Shown here piece by piece: positions 36,558 to 48,873 of a stretch of DNA of 64,000 bases. Each line of letters begins with the position of its first letter. Position 1 is the first letter of the stretch. The stretch spans positions 5,270,001-5,334,000 of the forward strand of contig NC_135240.1 in the NCBI RefSeq assembly GCF_947623445.1, given 5' to 3'. Source of the DNA: Clavelina lepadiformis. Lineage: Eukaryota > Chordata > Ascidiacea > Aplousobranchia > Clavelinidae. The notes beneath the pieces were generated by a model that was not told the origin of the DNA, ran no database searches, and worked only from the letters and a program-made list of their open reading frames with translations. Both the position numbers and the translations under genes were made by a program.

Positions 36558-39500
36558 TGCGACTTAGTTATTATTATTCGGCCACTACAAATGAAGAAAT
36601 AAAAATAGTTTAGGGGAACGGTTTGTGTTTGTCCAGTTTAGCTTCCTGTTGCAAATCCATGAGAGCCTATAGGCTACAAAGGTAGCGTGTAACTCCGTTT
36701 ATTGTAGCAATGTTAAAGCTAGGCTACAAGTACTTGCAAAATTTTGCTCTTAACGCTTACGTTTTAACCTAAATGGATTAGGGCTTATTTAATTAACGTA
36801 TCAGAAACCAACATTCTATATAGTTAATGTTAATAGACAAACACGGCTTGCAAGACGCAAATCATAGAAGACACGTCTTAGTAAAAGTATTAATAGATGT
36901 CCATGTTTTCGTTCGTTCTACATCAAGATAGAGATCTTGTAATTACAGGATGCAAAAATACTTTCTTGTTCATTTTGTTTAAATTTACTACCGACTAGTT
37001 TACACAAACAAATTAAATTAAGTTAGCTAAGCTATATAAAACGTTTTTTATGATAAATGGATGTTTTATTTAAATTATCTATTACTTAGCTTTCAAATAA
37101 AGTAGGCTATACGCGAAAGGCTGATCTTAGTAAGTAGTGGTATTTCAAAAAAAATTACACGTTTATCATACGAAGTTTTATTTACTTCTAAAATAACGGG
37201 TGTTGTTCTTTTAATTGATTAGGTAGGTGATTTGCTGTGGAATGATCTCAGAGAGTCGAATCGCTGTGTAAAACTGTTTAACTCCTGTTAAGTTTCTGCA
37301 AAATTTTATTTCAGCGGTTCAGGTTTGAATGGGGTGGACACATTTATTCCGCTCCGGATTTGGGTTCAGCAAGCTTGCTAATACACGATTTGCTCCGGGA
37401 TCGAATGACGTTATCCAGCTAATCATTTTTTTAATTTCTTCAACTACGTTGCCCAAGTAGCAATTTGTTAGCTCAAGGAATTTCATCATGAGTGGGCAAA
37501 AGTTTTCCAAGTCTTGATATAAGCAAAAAGAACAAGTTTTCTATAACTATTGGATGAAGCCATGGCACTGTGAAAATGGTTACAATTGAGTTCGACTCCG
37601 GTTTGTTTTTTCTCTTGGTCTTCAATGGATCAGTCTCGGTTTGGGTTCAGACAAATTTAACATATTGGGTTCTGGTTTCGGTCCGGCTTTCATAAAACAT
37701 CCGCTCAAACCGGATTAAAGTTCAGATTCAGTTCCAGTTCGACACCCTGAATGATTACACTCTAACGTCTGTTACAGTTTCTCACATTACGTAGCATGTA
37801 TATTCTTATTTATCACCAGACCCGTTTTTTGATAACTACCTATCGCTGAAACGCAAACAAGTTTTGCCGACCTTTCTTTTGTTAAAGAACGATTTTACAG
37901 CGACAGCGTAGCGCTAATCTAATGAGCCTATTTTGATCAACAGACCACCACCAAGCTGATTTGCCAATAATGTTTGCAAATTTGAAGAATAAAAGAATAA
38001 TTTAATTTAGTTTACTTCCAAACCATTTAGACTCAAAATTTTGTCGGCTCGGTTGCAAAGCTTGTGCAAGGCATTTACGACACTCAATGGACATGGTAGA
38101 CAGTTCTAAATTTGGGCAATGCTATACAAGTTATCAAAAGAACAAAAAAATGTGTAACAATCAGAACTTTCACAAAGACTATCTCGGTTGCCAGGGCTCG
38201 AATGATAAAAAGTCATCGTCGGGTTAAGTCGTGCTAAGACTTTTCTCAGCACGAGGATAAAAAGTTACCATACCATTACCATACCAACTCGCAATTACCA
38301 ATGAAGTTGCAAGCTTAGGCGTGCAAAACGTCCGTTTTCCGTAATTTATTCTTACCCCGATGAAGGTCATGTGAACCCGCACAGCTCTACTAGCCTACAG
38401 GGCTAGCCGTGCATGAAGACGAGTTGTTTCTTTTCGGAAATGCCTTGTATTTTTTGAAAATTAAGTATTTTCCCTTGAATGCTGTATTGCTGTTAATTTT
38501 TCGTGAGCATGTTTTAATGTGCTATAATTAAAACGATTAGAATCGTAACTTTCGCTCAGCACAGTTAATGGCGAAAAATAATCAATTAACGAGTATAACC
38601 GCTATGTAAAATTTGTACAAGCCTAGGGCCTAGGCGTATTTCCATCTAAAGAGCATTCATCGCTTTTTCATTGGAAATTGCATAAAACCAAGTGTTGATG
38701 AACAGATTCTTTGTTTGTTGGTTTGTTCTAAATTTGGATACAGACCGTGTCTTGTATGTTTACTAAGAATGAGCGGAAAAAATGTATAAAATTCGTGTGC
38801 ACATTAATATTACTGAGTCTAATTCAGATCCAGGCGTACAGGTATATACCCCACTTTGTACTATAGTGCATTTTTCCTATGATGATATGCGTTTATCACA
38901 ACTACAATCAGACATTACCATTTAACAGTGATCAAGTACGGTACATTACGAAAACATTCTTATTGGAATCACAGATTTGAAGGAAATCCTTGATCTTAAT
39001 CTGTACACAATTAATATGCCAATTTGTCTATTTTTAAAACAACAAGCCTGTATTGTTTATGTCGCCTGTATTCTACAGTTTTGGGACTTCTGTGTATTAC
39101 AAAAAATCGGAATAAGTAATTAGCAGAGTACTGTGTGTATATGTGACCTGTGTTACATCATAACGACGAGAAATAAACTTCATGTACATACATAATTTTA
39201 ATGTCATTACGTCCAAGGTGCTGCTCCATTGAAGCGAGCGAGTTTAAAGTGCATAGATTTGTCCCGGTAAGCTTAGTATCAGTGCAACACACGGTCACAC
39301 ACATCTAAAATTTATTTACTGTACTTCATGCATTTACTCAATAAATTTTTAACAATAATATGATTGACGAATAACTATTTAAAGAAGATTTTTGCAATGA
39401 ACATCAAAGACAGAAATATGAACTCTTTCCCTTCTCGCTGCGTCTTCAGAGACACTGTTTTGACACTGTCACAACGAGCTTTACTTTACTTTTAGTGCTC

Positions 39501-39781
39501 AGATATCAACCAGTCCTGATTTGAAATTGCTAACATGTAGGAAGCACAAGATTTTTATCCACACAAAGTTGCTGGTTTCAACTTGTGTATCTTAATGTAT
39601 CGTTGCCCACTTTTATCTATATAACATCCAAAAAATGCACCCAGCTTGCTGAAAATTTATACAGCCTTTAATTGCCTAATAACTGCCATACTTTTGTTTC
39701 AAGGATATATCATCAATCATATTTATTCAGGTACAAATTTGCTGTTTGTAACTTAATTGTTTTTTGTTGATTCTGCGAGTA
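36558..39781. other. Divergent intergenic region between SPCS3 and mitofusin
   Basis: 3.2 kb, AT-rich, separating two divergently transcribed genes. It should contain both promoters, but I see no clear core promoter. A hAT-like end lies near 37749. The remaining short frames look random. Confidence 0.5.
37561..37749. repeat. Possible hAT-type terminal fragment
   Basis: Read on the minus strand, the sequence starts CAGGGTGTCGAACTGGAACT at 37749 and continues with repeated ctgaac/cggtttg/gaacc motifs. The CAGGGTGTCGAAC start and subterminal repeats are typical of hAT termini. No matching left end or target duplication was found. Confidence 0.3.
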
Positions 39782-42190
39782 ATGGATGGTAGAATTTTGG
39801 ATGGATCCGGAGATATGTCGTCGCCATTAAAACATTTCACAAATGCAAAGAAGAGGATAAACAATATTTTCCTTGACATCGGAAAATACATCGGAGAGTT
39901 TTCAAGTTTTATAGATGATGTTGAAAAAAATGATGACGAAACTGCAGTGGTGGATGACATGGTGAGGAATGACATTCTTGCCTCTCTGGAAAAGGTCAAT
40001 GGAATAAAAGACATGATCTCTCGAAACCACATGAAGGTCGTGTTCTTCGGTCGCACGAGCAACGGCAAGAGTTCAGTGATAAATGCAATGCTGTGGGACA
40101 AAATCCTTCCCAGTGGGATCGGCCACACAACAAATTGCTTTCTTTCCATTGCCGGATGTAATGGAGATGGAAAGAATGGAGACGACACCAAGGGCTATCT
40201 ACTCTGTGGTGAAACAGAAGAACGTCGTGGCATCGGTAGCGTTACCCAGCTGAGCCATGCCCTTAGCCAAGAAAGCATGTCTAGCGACAGCCAAATACAA
40301 ATATTTTGGCCGAAAACTAAGTGTCCGTTGCTAAAGGACGATGTTGTTCTTGTTGACAGTCCTGGCATCGACGTTAGTTCCGACATTGATCAGTGGATTG
40401 ACAACTACTGTTTAGACGCCGATGTATTTATTTTAGTCGCAAACGCAGAGTCAACTTTGATGCTTGTGGAGAAGAAGTTCTTCCATCAAGTTAACGAAAA
40501 ACTTTCAAAACCGAACATTTTCATCTTGAACAATAGATGGGATGCGTCGGCATCCGAGCCGGAACTGATGGAAGAAGTTCGGCAACAACATCTTGAGCGA
40601 GGAATCTCATTCCTCGCTGATGAGTTGAAAGTTGTGACCAAGCAACAAGCCAAAGATCGTGTTTTCTTCGTGTCCGCGAAGGAAGCGCTACAAACTCGAC
40701 GGAACAAGTTAAATGGCAAGCCTGACAACACGGCCAACATGGCAGAGGGGCATCAGGCAAGATTAATGGAATTTGCAAAGTTTGAACATGAGTTTGAAGA
40801 ATGTATCTCCCAGTCAGCAACACGAACCAAATTTGAGTACCCCTCTCAGCGGGCCTCAAGAATAATTGACGCTCTCTACAGCAGGGCCCAGTGGCTTCAT
40901 GAACGCTCCACACAACTCATTCAAGAAGGCAACAACCAGAAGATGTACCTGGAGGGCCGGTTGGAGGATATTGACTTTAAGATGAAATTCATCACGCAGC
41001 AGTGCAAAGAGAGCATTGCTAATCTTGCCACGGAAGCAGAGAGGCAAGTCAGAAGAGCGATGACCGACGAGATTCGTTGTCTTCCGATGCTTGTTGATGA
41101 GTTTCAGCGACCTTTCCACCCCAACCACATGGTGCTTCGTGTTTACAAATCCGAGTTGTACAAACATGTTGACGAGGGGTTGGGGAGAAATCTTTCTGCC
41201 CGATGCAGCTCTGCCTTGCAGAAGCAAATCAATAAAATCCGCGGTGAAATGATCGAAATGGTTCGACCTCTCCTCATCCCAGACTCAGCTCGTAGCCCAG
41301 AAAGTGAGTCAGAGTCTAGTTCAGTTGATGCCAAGATACCTGGAAACACTCAGCAACAGAAATCCGTCCGTTTTTTCAGATCCCTAATGAGATCGGCCTC
41401 TCAGCAACCAACATTTGACATGTCGTATGATATAGACTGCGCTAGCTTATGTGCAGACTTCCAAGAGGACGTTGGATTCAGGTTTTCGCTGGGATTCACA
41501 CAGCTGATGGCGCGGTTCATGGGAAACAAGGAAGCGAGACGAATGCGGCTTGGTGGCTTTGCAGCCGATGCCTCTCAAATTGCTCCGACCCCACCAGCTA
41601 CAAATTACCATCCTGGTTTGCCCGAGGATCACGTGGGGGTGCACGGCCGTGCAGAACCTGTTATGGCTGAGGATGTCCTTTGGTCGCTTACGTCCGGTTA
41701 CTTTAAATTCACACAGAGTCATTCCACCTTTTTTGTGGTATTTATCGGCATGATCCCGTATGTACTTTGGAAGGCGATAGGTTGGAGAGCCGTTGCATTT
41801 TCTGTTGTGTCATATGGTGCGTTGTACGCTTATGAACGACTTACGTGGACGTCAAATGCAAAAGAGAAAATGCTTAAGAGGCAATTTGTGGAGCACGCTG
41901 GGGACAAACTGAACCTCGTGATCACCTTCACCAGCTCAAACTGCTCCCACCAGGTGCAACAGGAACTATCTGGAACATTTGCACAGCTGTGTAGTGATGT
42001 AGAAGATGTAAGAAATGACATCCAAGATGAAATTCAAGTCCTTCTCAAGAGACAGCGACATTTTTCAACCGTCCAAGCTCGAGCAAAGACACTTCGTAAC
42101 AAGGCGGGATGGCTCGCATCCGAGCTGGACTCATTTTCAAAAGCATTCTTGAGCGCACCTCCAGTTTACCAAGAAAATGGCACCTCTTAA
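39782..42190 (+). CDS. MFN: Mitofusin, mitochondrial outer-membrane fusion GTPase (intronless)
   Basis: One uninterrupted frame of 802 residues; human MFN1/MFN2 are about 741/757. I chose the first ATG. The N-terminal SPLKHFTNAKKRINNIF matches vertebrate mitofusins. GTPase motifs: G1 GRTSNGKS at 90-97, switch region SGIGHTTNCF, G3 DSPG at 192-195 and G4 NRWD at 251-254. Then come HR1, a hydrophobic pair near 647-687 (TFFVVFIGMIPYVLWKAIGW) and the HR2 tail with RQFVEHAGDKLNL, CSHQVQQELSGTFAQL and KAGWLASELDSFSKAF. It tethers and fuses outer mitochondrial membranes in a GTP-dependent way. Unusual points: no introns in an intron-rich neighbourhood, and an insert of about 30 residues, Ser/Glu-rich then basic (about 500-545), before the conserved CADFQEDVGFRFSLGF block. 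One gene presumably stands for MFN1 and MFN2. Confidence 0.96.
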   Translation: MDGRILDGSGDMSSPLKHFTNAKKRINNIFLDIGKYIGEFSSFIDDVEKNDDETAVVDDMVRNDILASLEKVNGIKDMISRNHMKVVFFGRTSNGKSSVINAMLWDKILPSGIGHTTNCFLSIAGCNGDGKNGDDTKGYLLCGETEERRGIGSVTQLSHALSQESMSSDSQIQIFWPKTKCPLLKDDVVLVDSPGIDVSSDIDQWIDNYCLDADVFILVANAESTLMLVEKKFFHQVNEKLSKPNIFILNNRWDASASEPELMEEVRQQHLERGISFLADELKVVTKQQAKDRVFFVSAKEALQTRRNKLNGKPDNTANMAEGHQARLMEFAKFEHEFEECISQSATRTKFEYPSQRASRIIDALYSRAQWLHERSTQLIQEGNNQKMYLEGRLEDIDFKMKFITQQCKESIANLATEAERQVRRAMTDEIRCLPMLVDEFQRPFHPNHMVLRVYKSELYKHVDEGLGRNLSARCSSALQKQINKIRGEMIEMVRPLLIPDSARSPESESESSSVDAKIPGNTQQQKSVRFFRSLMRSASQQPTFDMSYDIDCASLCADFQEDVGFRFSLGFTQLMARFMGNKEARRMRLGGFAADASQIAPTPPATNYHPGLPEDHVGVHGRAEPVMAEDVLWSLTSGYFKFTQSHSTFFVVFIGMIPYVLWKAIGWRAVAFSVVSYGALYAYERLTWTSNAKEKMLKRQFVEHAGDKLNLVITFTSSNCSHQVQQELSGTFAQLCSDVEDVRNDIQDEIQVLLKRQRHFSTVQARAKTLRNKAGWLASELDSFSKAFLSAPPVYQENGTS

Positions 42191-43073
42191 TTTTACGACT
42201 TTGTTGGCTCACTTTAACTATTTCATATCAAAGAGTAAATATCAGCACTCCATTAACTTCTATCCCCACCGCTTGTATGGAATGCTTACATTTGATTGGC
42301 TTTCTCGGATGAACATCACTGTAATTGATGTGGTACGCGTATCACCTGTTTGTAAACTGATGTAAGTTTATATGAGGTTGACAAATTTGTATAACTTTTG
42401 CATGTAATATCACCTTAGGTTACTCAGCTCTTCTGACAACCAATCAACCATATTTGTCTCTGCCTTGTAGTGATTTGCCGGAAAAATGTTTGCCTAACGG
42501 GTTTATCCTAATCATACTAATGCGTGTATGGATGTTTGAAGATGCTTTTTCCATGCTTTTGCTAACCGGACATGTAATACCAATTTCATTGTTATTACTT
42601 GCCTTTAATGCCCTAGTCCCCTTAATTATTAGCTTAAGTTCAAAAGGCGCCACTTTACTTCGACTTCTGATCAATCCACAATGGATGCTAACTATGGGTT
42701 GTTGTTCTTTGCTGTACTTGAAAATCGAATGAGGTTTGGTTACAACTGTGTTGCTATAAAGCATTGTATTTATATTTCTGGCTGTTGCAGTTCTTGTAGA
42801 TTATTTTCTCTCTTTGACAGCAAATTGCACAGTGAAAGCATTGCAGCCATAATTTTAACCTTTTTAACATTTAAATGTACACTGAGTTGAAGTTTCAAGT
42901 TTTGAAGCGTTTGTTGAATGTCTGTGAGTGTCATGAGCATCGCTGTTTAACATGTTAGTGCAGATATTAATCTCCATTTCGGAAAAGTTAATTGCAAATA
43001 TATAATACATTAAGTTTGTTTTTTCAGAGTTAAAAATCATTTAAGTGTCGTAATAAAGTAATTTATTGAGAGA
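42191..43073. other. Intergenic stretch between mitofusin and the PRA1-family gene
   Basis: About 0.9 kb with no recognised gene. It probably contains the mitofusin 3' UTR and the PRA1-gene promoter. An AATAAA at about 43052 lies only 20 bases before the next start codon. The spacing argues against an operon. Confidence 0.5.
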
Positions 43074-44185
43074 ATGACATCCAACGAGGTCCATCTTCCG
43101 CCATTCCGGAATATCGACGACTTTATTTTGGCCAGCGCAAGATTCGGTCCGCCAGACTATCAAAACAAGGAAAGATGGAACAACAGAATCCTACAAAATC
43201 TTCTTTATTACCAAACAAACTACTTTGTTGTCGCACTCACTGCTTTCCTCCTTGTCATGTAAACGTTCAACAGGGCTGAAGTTAAACAGATGCGATATTG
43301 CTGTGTCATACATTTTCTAGAAAACTCTTGTTTTGCACATCATTATATTAAGCCAGCTACTACTAATTTTCTGGGATATAGTCAACATATTTTTTATAAA
43401 TAGTTTGTTGATTGTAAAAACTTCTATTTTCAGGTATATTAGTCCACTAGAAACCATTCTTGGAGGCGCAATAGTGTCGGGATTACTAGTTGTTTTGTTC
43501 TATGTATCACAAAACAGGTCAGAAGCAACGATATCTCGTGTTCCATTTCATTTTTGCCATTGTGTTACCGATTATTGTTTCTTTTTGTAAATTACAGATG
43601 AACCAAACACATAGTAGGCAAAATTTTCATATCAATATTATGTAATCATTGCAAAATCAAAATAATGCTGAAGATGTTATTGCCTGACAGAACCAACGTT
43701 GAACAATTTAAAAGAGATTACCCCTTCGCTGTTATATTCATGGTCACGGCTATCTCCACAATGGTCATGTACACATTTGGATCTATCGCTGTGTTCGTGT
43801 TCAGTGTTGCTCTGCCGATGCTGTGTAAGTCAATGACTATCAGTGAGTGCTGGTTTGAGTTAAATTCACTCATTTATCGAAATGTACAACTCGTAAGTTA
43901 TTCAGCAGTTGTGGCATTTAACACAGTTTTACAAGTTAATTAATTTACTGCATAGATATGGTGATGATGTAGACCTTGTGATAGTTTGTGTTATAATTTG
44001 CTTCCTTCTAATAGCTTACTGAAGCTAGGATCATTACTTTTCCAGTGACCTTACTTCACGCCTCATTTCGGATGAGGAATTTAAAAAACAAAGTTCAAAA
44101 CAAGGTTGAGGCTGTCGGCTTGAAGAAAACGCCGATGGGAGCTTTCTTGAGAGCTTTCAATCAGGACATTCAAATTTCTTTCTAA
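43074..44185 (+). CDS. ARL6IP5: PRA1-family membrane protein, ARL6IP5/PRAF3-type
   Basis: Four exons, 43074-43258, 43434-43517, 43691-43824 and 44046-44185, encode 180 residues; human ARL6IP5 is 188. [17 protein letters not shown], then [20 protein letters not shown], parallels human LRAWDDFFPGSDRF, then [20 protein letters not shown]. The C-terminus keeps LRNLKNKLENKMEGIGLKRT as [20 protein letters not shown], followed by PMG. Hydrophobic segments form two hairpins, as in the PRA1 domain. The family acts in ER/Golgi trafficking; ARL6IP5 binds ARL6IP1 and the glutamate transporter EAAC1. PRAF2 is the nearest alternative. Confidence 0.92.
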
Positions 44186-47100
44186 TCCTCACCTCTCTTA
44201 TTCACGTGAGTGCTCGTCCTAATTGTGAATGTGTCTATGTCTTGTTGTTCTTCTTTGCACACTCCTGTTGCACGTGAAGCTCCTCTTGTTCTCTTAATAA
44301 TGATCATGTTATGATGAATTTTCTTTGACACAACTCACAAGCTTCACCTCTTCATATACAACGTTGGTTGGTGCTTTAACATTTCAATATTTTACTTTTG
44401 TGTTCTTTTGACAACGTACTGCTGAAATATCCAGGTTCATATCGTATTATGTTGGTGTTAGCAAGTGACATTCGATTTTGTGCTCTTACATTAACTGTGA
44501 TGCAAAGACAATTTATCTGCAACATGAGCGGTATATATGATCAAAACATCTTGTAACTTCATAAGGCTTTTTTTAACCTCATAGGTTTTTTGTGAAGTCA
44601 TTATGGTGTCTATTCCATTTATTTCATAATCTACACATAATATTATTTTTCCTTAGCATTACCATATCTATACGGTAAGTCTTGTAGAAACATGCCACAC
44701 ACCACACAGTGTTTTGTGCAATTTTCTATGTTTTTGTTGGATTCTGTCGGCAGAGCTGTATCACACGGTGCGTCATTTCCCGTTGTTTAGAAATATCTGA
44801 AATATTTCTGAATCATTTTTGTCGTCACAGTGCCAGCCATTGTCGGTCAAAGGTCACTTTAGCTCTGCACGAAACGTATTTGACTTTCCTTCGGTTTTCT
44901 CTGATCGTGAGTTTTTTCTGAATTTGTATCGTGACGTATCTTTTATTAACCCGCTGGTCGATTTGGCAAATAAATCCCTGGTAGCGATCTCATGAAGCAG
45001 AACCATGGAGAATATTGATTTGCAGAGATTGAACCATTTCGAGAGATAAATATTCGCCGCATCTGGATCAGCGCGACAAAAGTAAGAAAGTCGAATCAAG
45101 AATAGCAAACGTTTTATTGGAACTGCTTTTGAGACGAGAAATTGTTCAAGAGCATGTAGACGCCACCTGCTCCCTTCTGCGCTTTTTGTTTGAATAAAAT
45201 ACAAACACGAGATGACGCAACTGAGCCAATAACCAACATTTGAATACGCCAAGTTTGATTCAAGGATCGTAAATTTAAAAATTCGACTGTATTTCTTGTG
45301 ATTTCAGTGGAATTGCGCACATGTGAAATCTACATACAAACTCACTTCAAAAACTTTGTAACTTGATAACAAGAAAGAATCACCCTTTTTAAATAATAAT
45401 CACCTTCAACCAGAGAAAAAGAGAAACCTACTACATAGCCTGTCGTTTGAAAACTAGGCTGCTCTTATGCTCTGCGGTTTTTGTTTCAATTAAATACAAC
45501 CGCGAGTTGTCGGGTCAGAGCTAATCACATACCAATCAACAAGCGCAGTTGCCTAAATAACATCAAGATTTGCACAATTTTAAAACCTCGTCTATTTTTT
45601 TGGTGAGTTGGAAAACTTTACAAGAAAGCTAAAACTTAATATGCCCAGACACCCTGTAAGTTATTATAATTATAATTCATTATAGATCAAGGTAAATGCA
45701 TTAGGTTCGAATTTTTTGGTCACTCGATTTCAATGAGCCGACGTGCGACAAGATTTCGCTGGCATGGGCAAACTGTACTCTATATGTTAATTGACTTTGG
45801 AGAGCATTTTCCTATTAAACTTAAACAAAGAAGACGAGCAAGTCAAAAGGTCAAACTCACAACCCTTCGTCGATTCATCATGTTTCGAAATCATTCATAC
45901 GTTGACGTCATCGTTTTCGTAAGTCCTCGTTTTCAATGTAGCGCTTTGTTTACTTTCTCGCCCCTATTATGCGGCTTGCTTTCATGATGCAAATACTTCC
46001 GCGATAACTGCCACGAAGAGTTTGATAGAAGCTGAACTCACTAACACTATCTCAACTTTGTTGTGGTCACGTATGCTTCTCGGATTTGTTAAATAAGTAT
46101 TGGTTCAAAACATCTTGTACTTTTATGTGAAGAGTTTTTTTATTGAAAATAATGCGGCTCTTTGCATCAAAAAGAGCATCTTTTTATTTACGATATAAAC
46201 AGAGAAATATTAGGCCTTTGCTTGCCCCCTTCGAACTCGGATGGTCACTTAGTGACGTCATAATTAATTATATATTAATATGGACGTTATGTATTGTATA
46301 TGACATGTCGCCTATTGGTTGCGGTTACCTAATTGAGAATATTATTTAAGTGGGCGCTCGGACAGATCGTGAGATACCATCAGCGATACGAAGTCATAAA
46401 AACTGCTTCTGTCGCCGCATTTCCTTGAAACAGCCAGACAGCTTAATTATCAATCACACGCCGAAAAATCTTCCTTATAAAGTTACCCTCCGCGCAGAAG
46501 GAGATCTGGAAGGTGTCGCAGTTGATTTCTGTTGCGGATGATGACCCAAGAAATCAAATTAAGCGTACAAACTAGTTCGCAATTGCTGTCACCTTCCTCG
46601 GCGGCTGACGTAAATGCGCAGAGGAAATTGAGGTCTATTCTGTTGCGCATGAGCTGATAAATCGTGCACAGGAAAGTTAACGAAAAAATACAAGCAAACC
46701 CTGGGAGCACACTGTAAAGAACCTTCTATATTACATACATATGTTGTCCATGTACGGCACAAACCATGTATGCTACGCAGTATAAAATTCGTCTATGCCG
46801 ATAGTCCCGCCTTGGCTGTTTTCGCTTCTCATTTGGCGTTTTATAAAAAAAATTAATTTTAACTAAGATATTGAAACATTTCCACAGAAAGTTTGTTTTG
46901 CTTTCGCACCAACCAGTTTATTTTGCGATGTGCGTAGAATAAATTGCCCAGCCCGGCGCGGTAACAGCGCTGGAATGCCGCAAGCGAAAACTTTCGAGGA
47001 CGGAGTTTCTTTTTTTTAGAAATGACATCAGCCAAAAGTGTCTAAAAAGCGAATTACCCATTTAATTTGAAATAGTTGGATTTCTATTTTTAAATGATTC

Positions 47101-48559
47101 CATCACGAAAACGCATGATTGTAAAACAATATATGCATAGATTTTCTAGCAGCTTAAAAATTTTTCATTGTACTGTAAGGTTCATAATTTGTCTATAAAC
47201 TTGTAAAATAAATTAATTCAAATTTATTGTATCAGAACATACTTGTTCATATCGTGGGGGAAGATGTCTTTCATGGGTAATAGGACCAAGTGTAACTTTT
47301 TATTTTTGCGAAGACTTTTTTGCTCTCTTTTGAAGTAAATCCAACCGCTAAAATCGGTAAAATATTTCAGTATTTCCTCTGGAAAGTTTGTTTGTTAACT
47401 AGGAACGATTTTTCACAACAACAAGCCATTGCTGACAATTTGCGTCAAAAACGGAAATTTCACACATTCCGGAAATCATCAAAATATCCGGTTTACTTGT
47501 GATCTGGTAGAAACCGGAAACGCGTCATAGAGCATGGCAACCAGCATAGGCAACTTTAATTCTTGGTTGCTTGAACAGTCTGAGTGTGACATCACAGAAG
47601 GTGTTTCTACAACGGTGTAGATGAGATGACGTTTCTATGTTATTAGGGTTACTTACTCAGCAATTTATCCAATAGTAACAGTGAGTGTGGCGCTGAGTTA
47701 ACTTTTAAAGTTTCGTTGCGGTTAGAAAACTCGCCCACGGCCTGAAACTTTTGTTTCATCGCGCGTCGGGCTTCTTTTAAAAAGCTCAATTTTCATTTAC
47801 CACGTAGTTTCAGTCACATTTTACGCCCTCGCGGCACTAATTATGGATGTTGATGAAGACTTTGTCATTTTGCTAGAACCCCACTGGATCCTTCGTGCTG
47901 ATATTTAAAGCTTTTTGTTCCATTCAACTTTTACCAACATAACGTGAGACAATTTTCGTTGTTTTGTTAAAAAAGTCTTCCCGGTAACGCGATTTCCAAA
48001 AACGTGACCGTGAAAATCTCATAATGCAACTGTTATAAAGTCTGTTACGTCACCAACGTGATGTTGTTCACGAAAGATTTGACCTTGATGATGTCACAAA
48101 CCGCATTCTTTCGGCACAATGTCGTTGGGTAGAAATTCCATTACGTTATATCATTGTCGTGGATCGATAAATGTTTAGTTGATAATAGAGGAAATTTACA
48201 GATGGTAATTTCCTTTTTTGAGGCCTAAACCGGAAACGACGTAGGCTTGCCGAAAATAGAAAAAGCTTCTAAAATTCGTGTTGTGACACTTTCCACGGAT
48301 CATTGTCATTTTTGAAACTAGTTTTTCAGGTTATAAGCGGTAAAGCGCAACAAATTTCACGGTCACTGAATATGTGCAATGACTTGTTTGTAGACCACGC
48401 AAACAGAACAGATTTTGTGTTTCATTTGTCACGATAAACCTATAAAATCTAACGACTCTGAAAAGGCCTCATTTTTTTCAGTTGCCTCGATGATTCACGC
48501 TTTAAAATACAGAAACTGTTAAAAATGATTCAAAGCCTTCAAAACAACAAATCCTTTTC

Positions 48560-48569
48560 GGGAAATTCC
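48560..48569. promoter_or_regulatory. kappaB-like site GGGAAATTCC
   Basis: Fits the NF-kappaB consensus GGGRNNYYCC and lies about 2.7 kb upstream of the TATA box of the TNIP-like gene. A single decamer can occur by chance. Confidence 0.3.
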
Positions 48570-48802
48570 CCGACTTCAAGTACGTAAACAAAAATAAATC
48601 ATCAAGCCGCAGACCGAAAATTTTTAAGTGTATAATAGCCGCTTGTTTCAAACATCGGTGTTTGCCAATTAACTGGAAAGAAAAATTTGCGAAAATTCCG
48701 TTTTTTCTGATTTTTACTTGTAGGAACTGAAAAGACCCCAGATGTTCGCAGAACATTTCCATGTTTCACCTAATTTGCATTTTCAGGTTTTTTGCATATA
48801 CC

Positions 48803-48873
48803 GAGTATGTATGTATGTATGGTGTATGTATACCAAGTATGTATGTATGGTGTATGTATACCAAGTATGGTGG
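48803..48873. repeat. Tandem repeat, unit about 28 bp
   Basis: Repeats of tatgtatgtatggtgtatgt followed by ataccaag, about 2.5 copies, themselves built from a GTAT core. Confidence 0.8.

Noticed and set aside
40521-41722. Several antisense frames within mitofusin
   Set aside because: Shadows of a strongly coding sense strand.
43052-44185. Mitofusin and the PRA1 gene as an operon
   Set aside because: Intergenic distance is about 880 bases; tunicate operons usually have far shorter gaps, and no spliced-leader acceptor signal is evident.
44854-45252. Minus-strand open frame of 132 codons
   Set aside because: No recognisable motif, composition unlike neighbouring coding exons, no supporting splice sites; consistent with a chance frame.
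45690-45730. GGTTCGAATTT, resembling a tRNA B box
   Set aside because: No A box or acceptor-stem pairing at the right distance.
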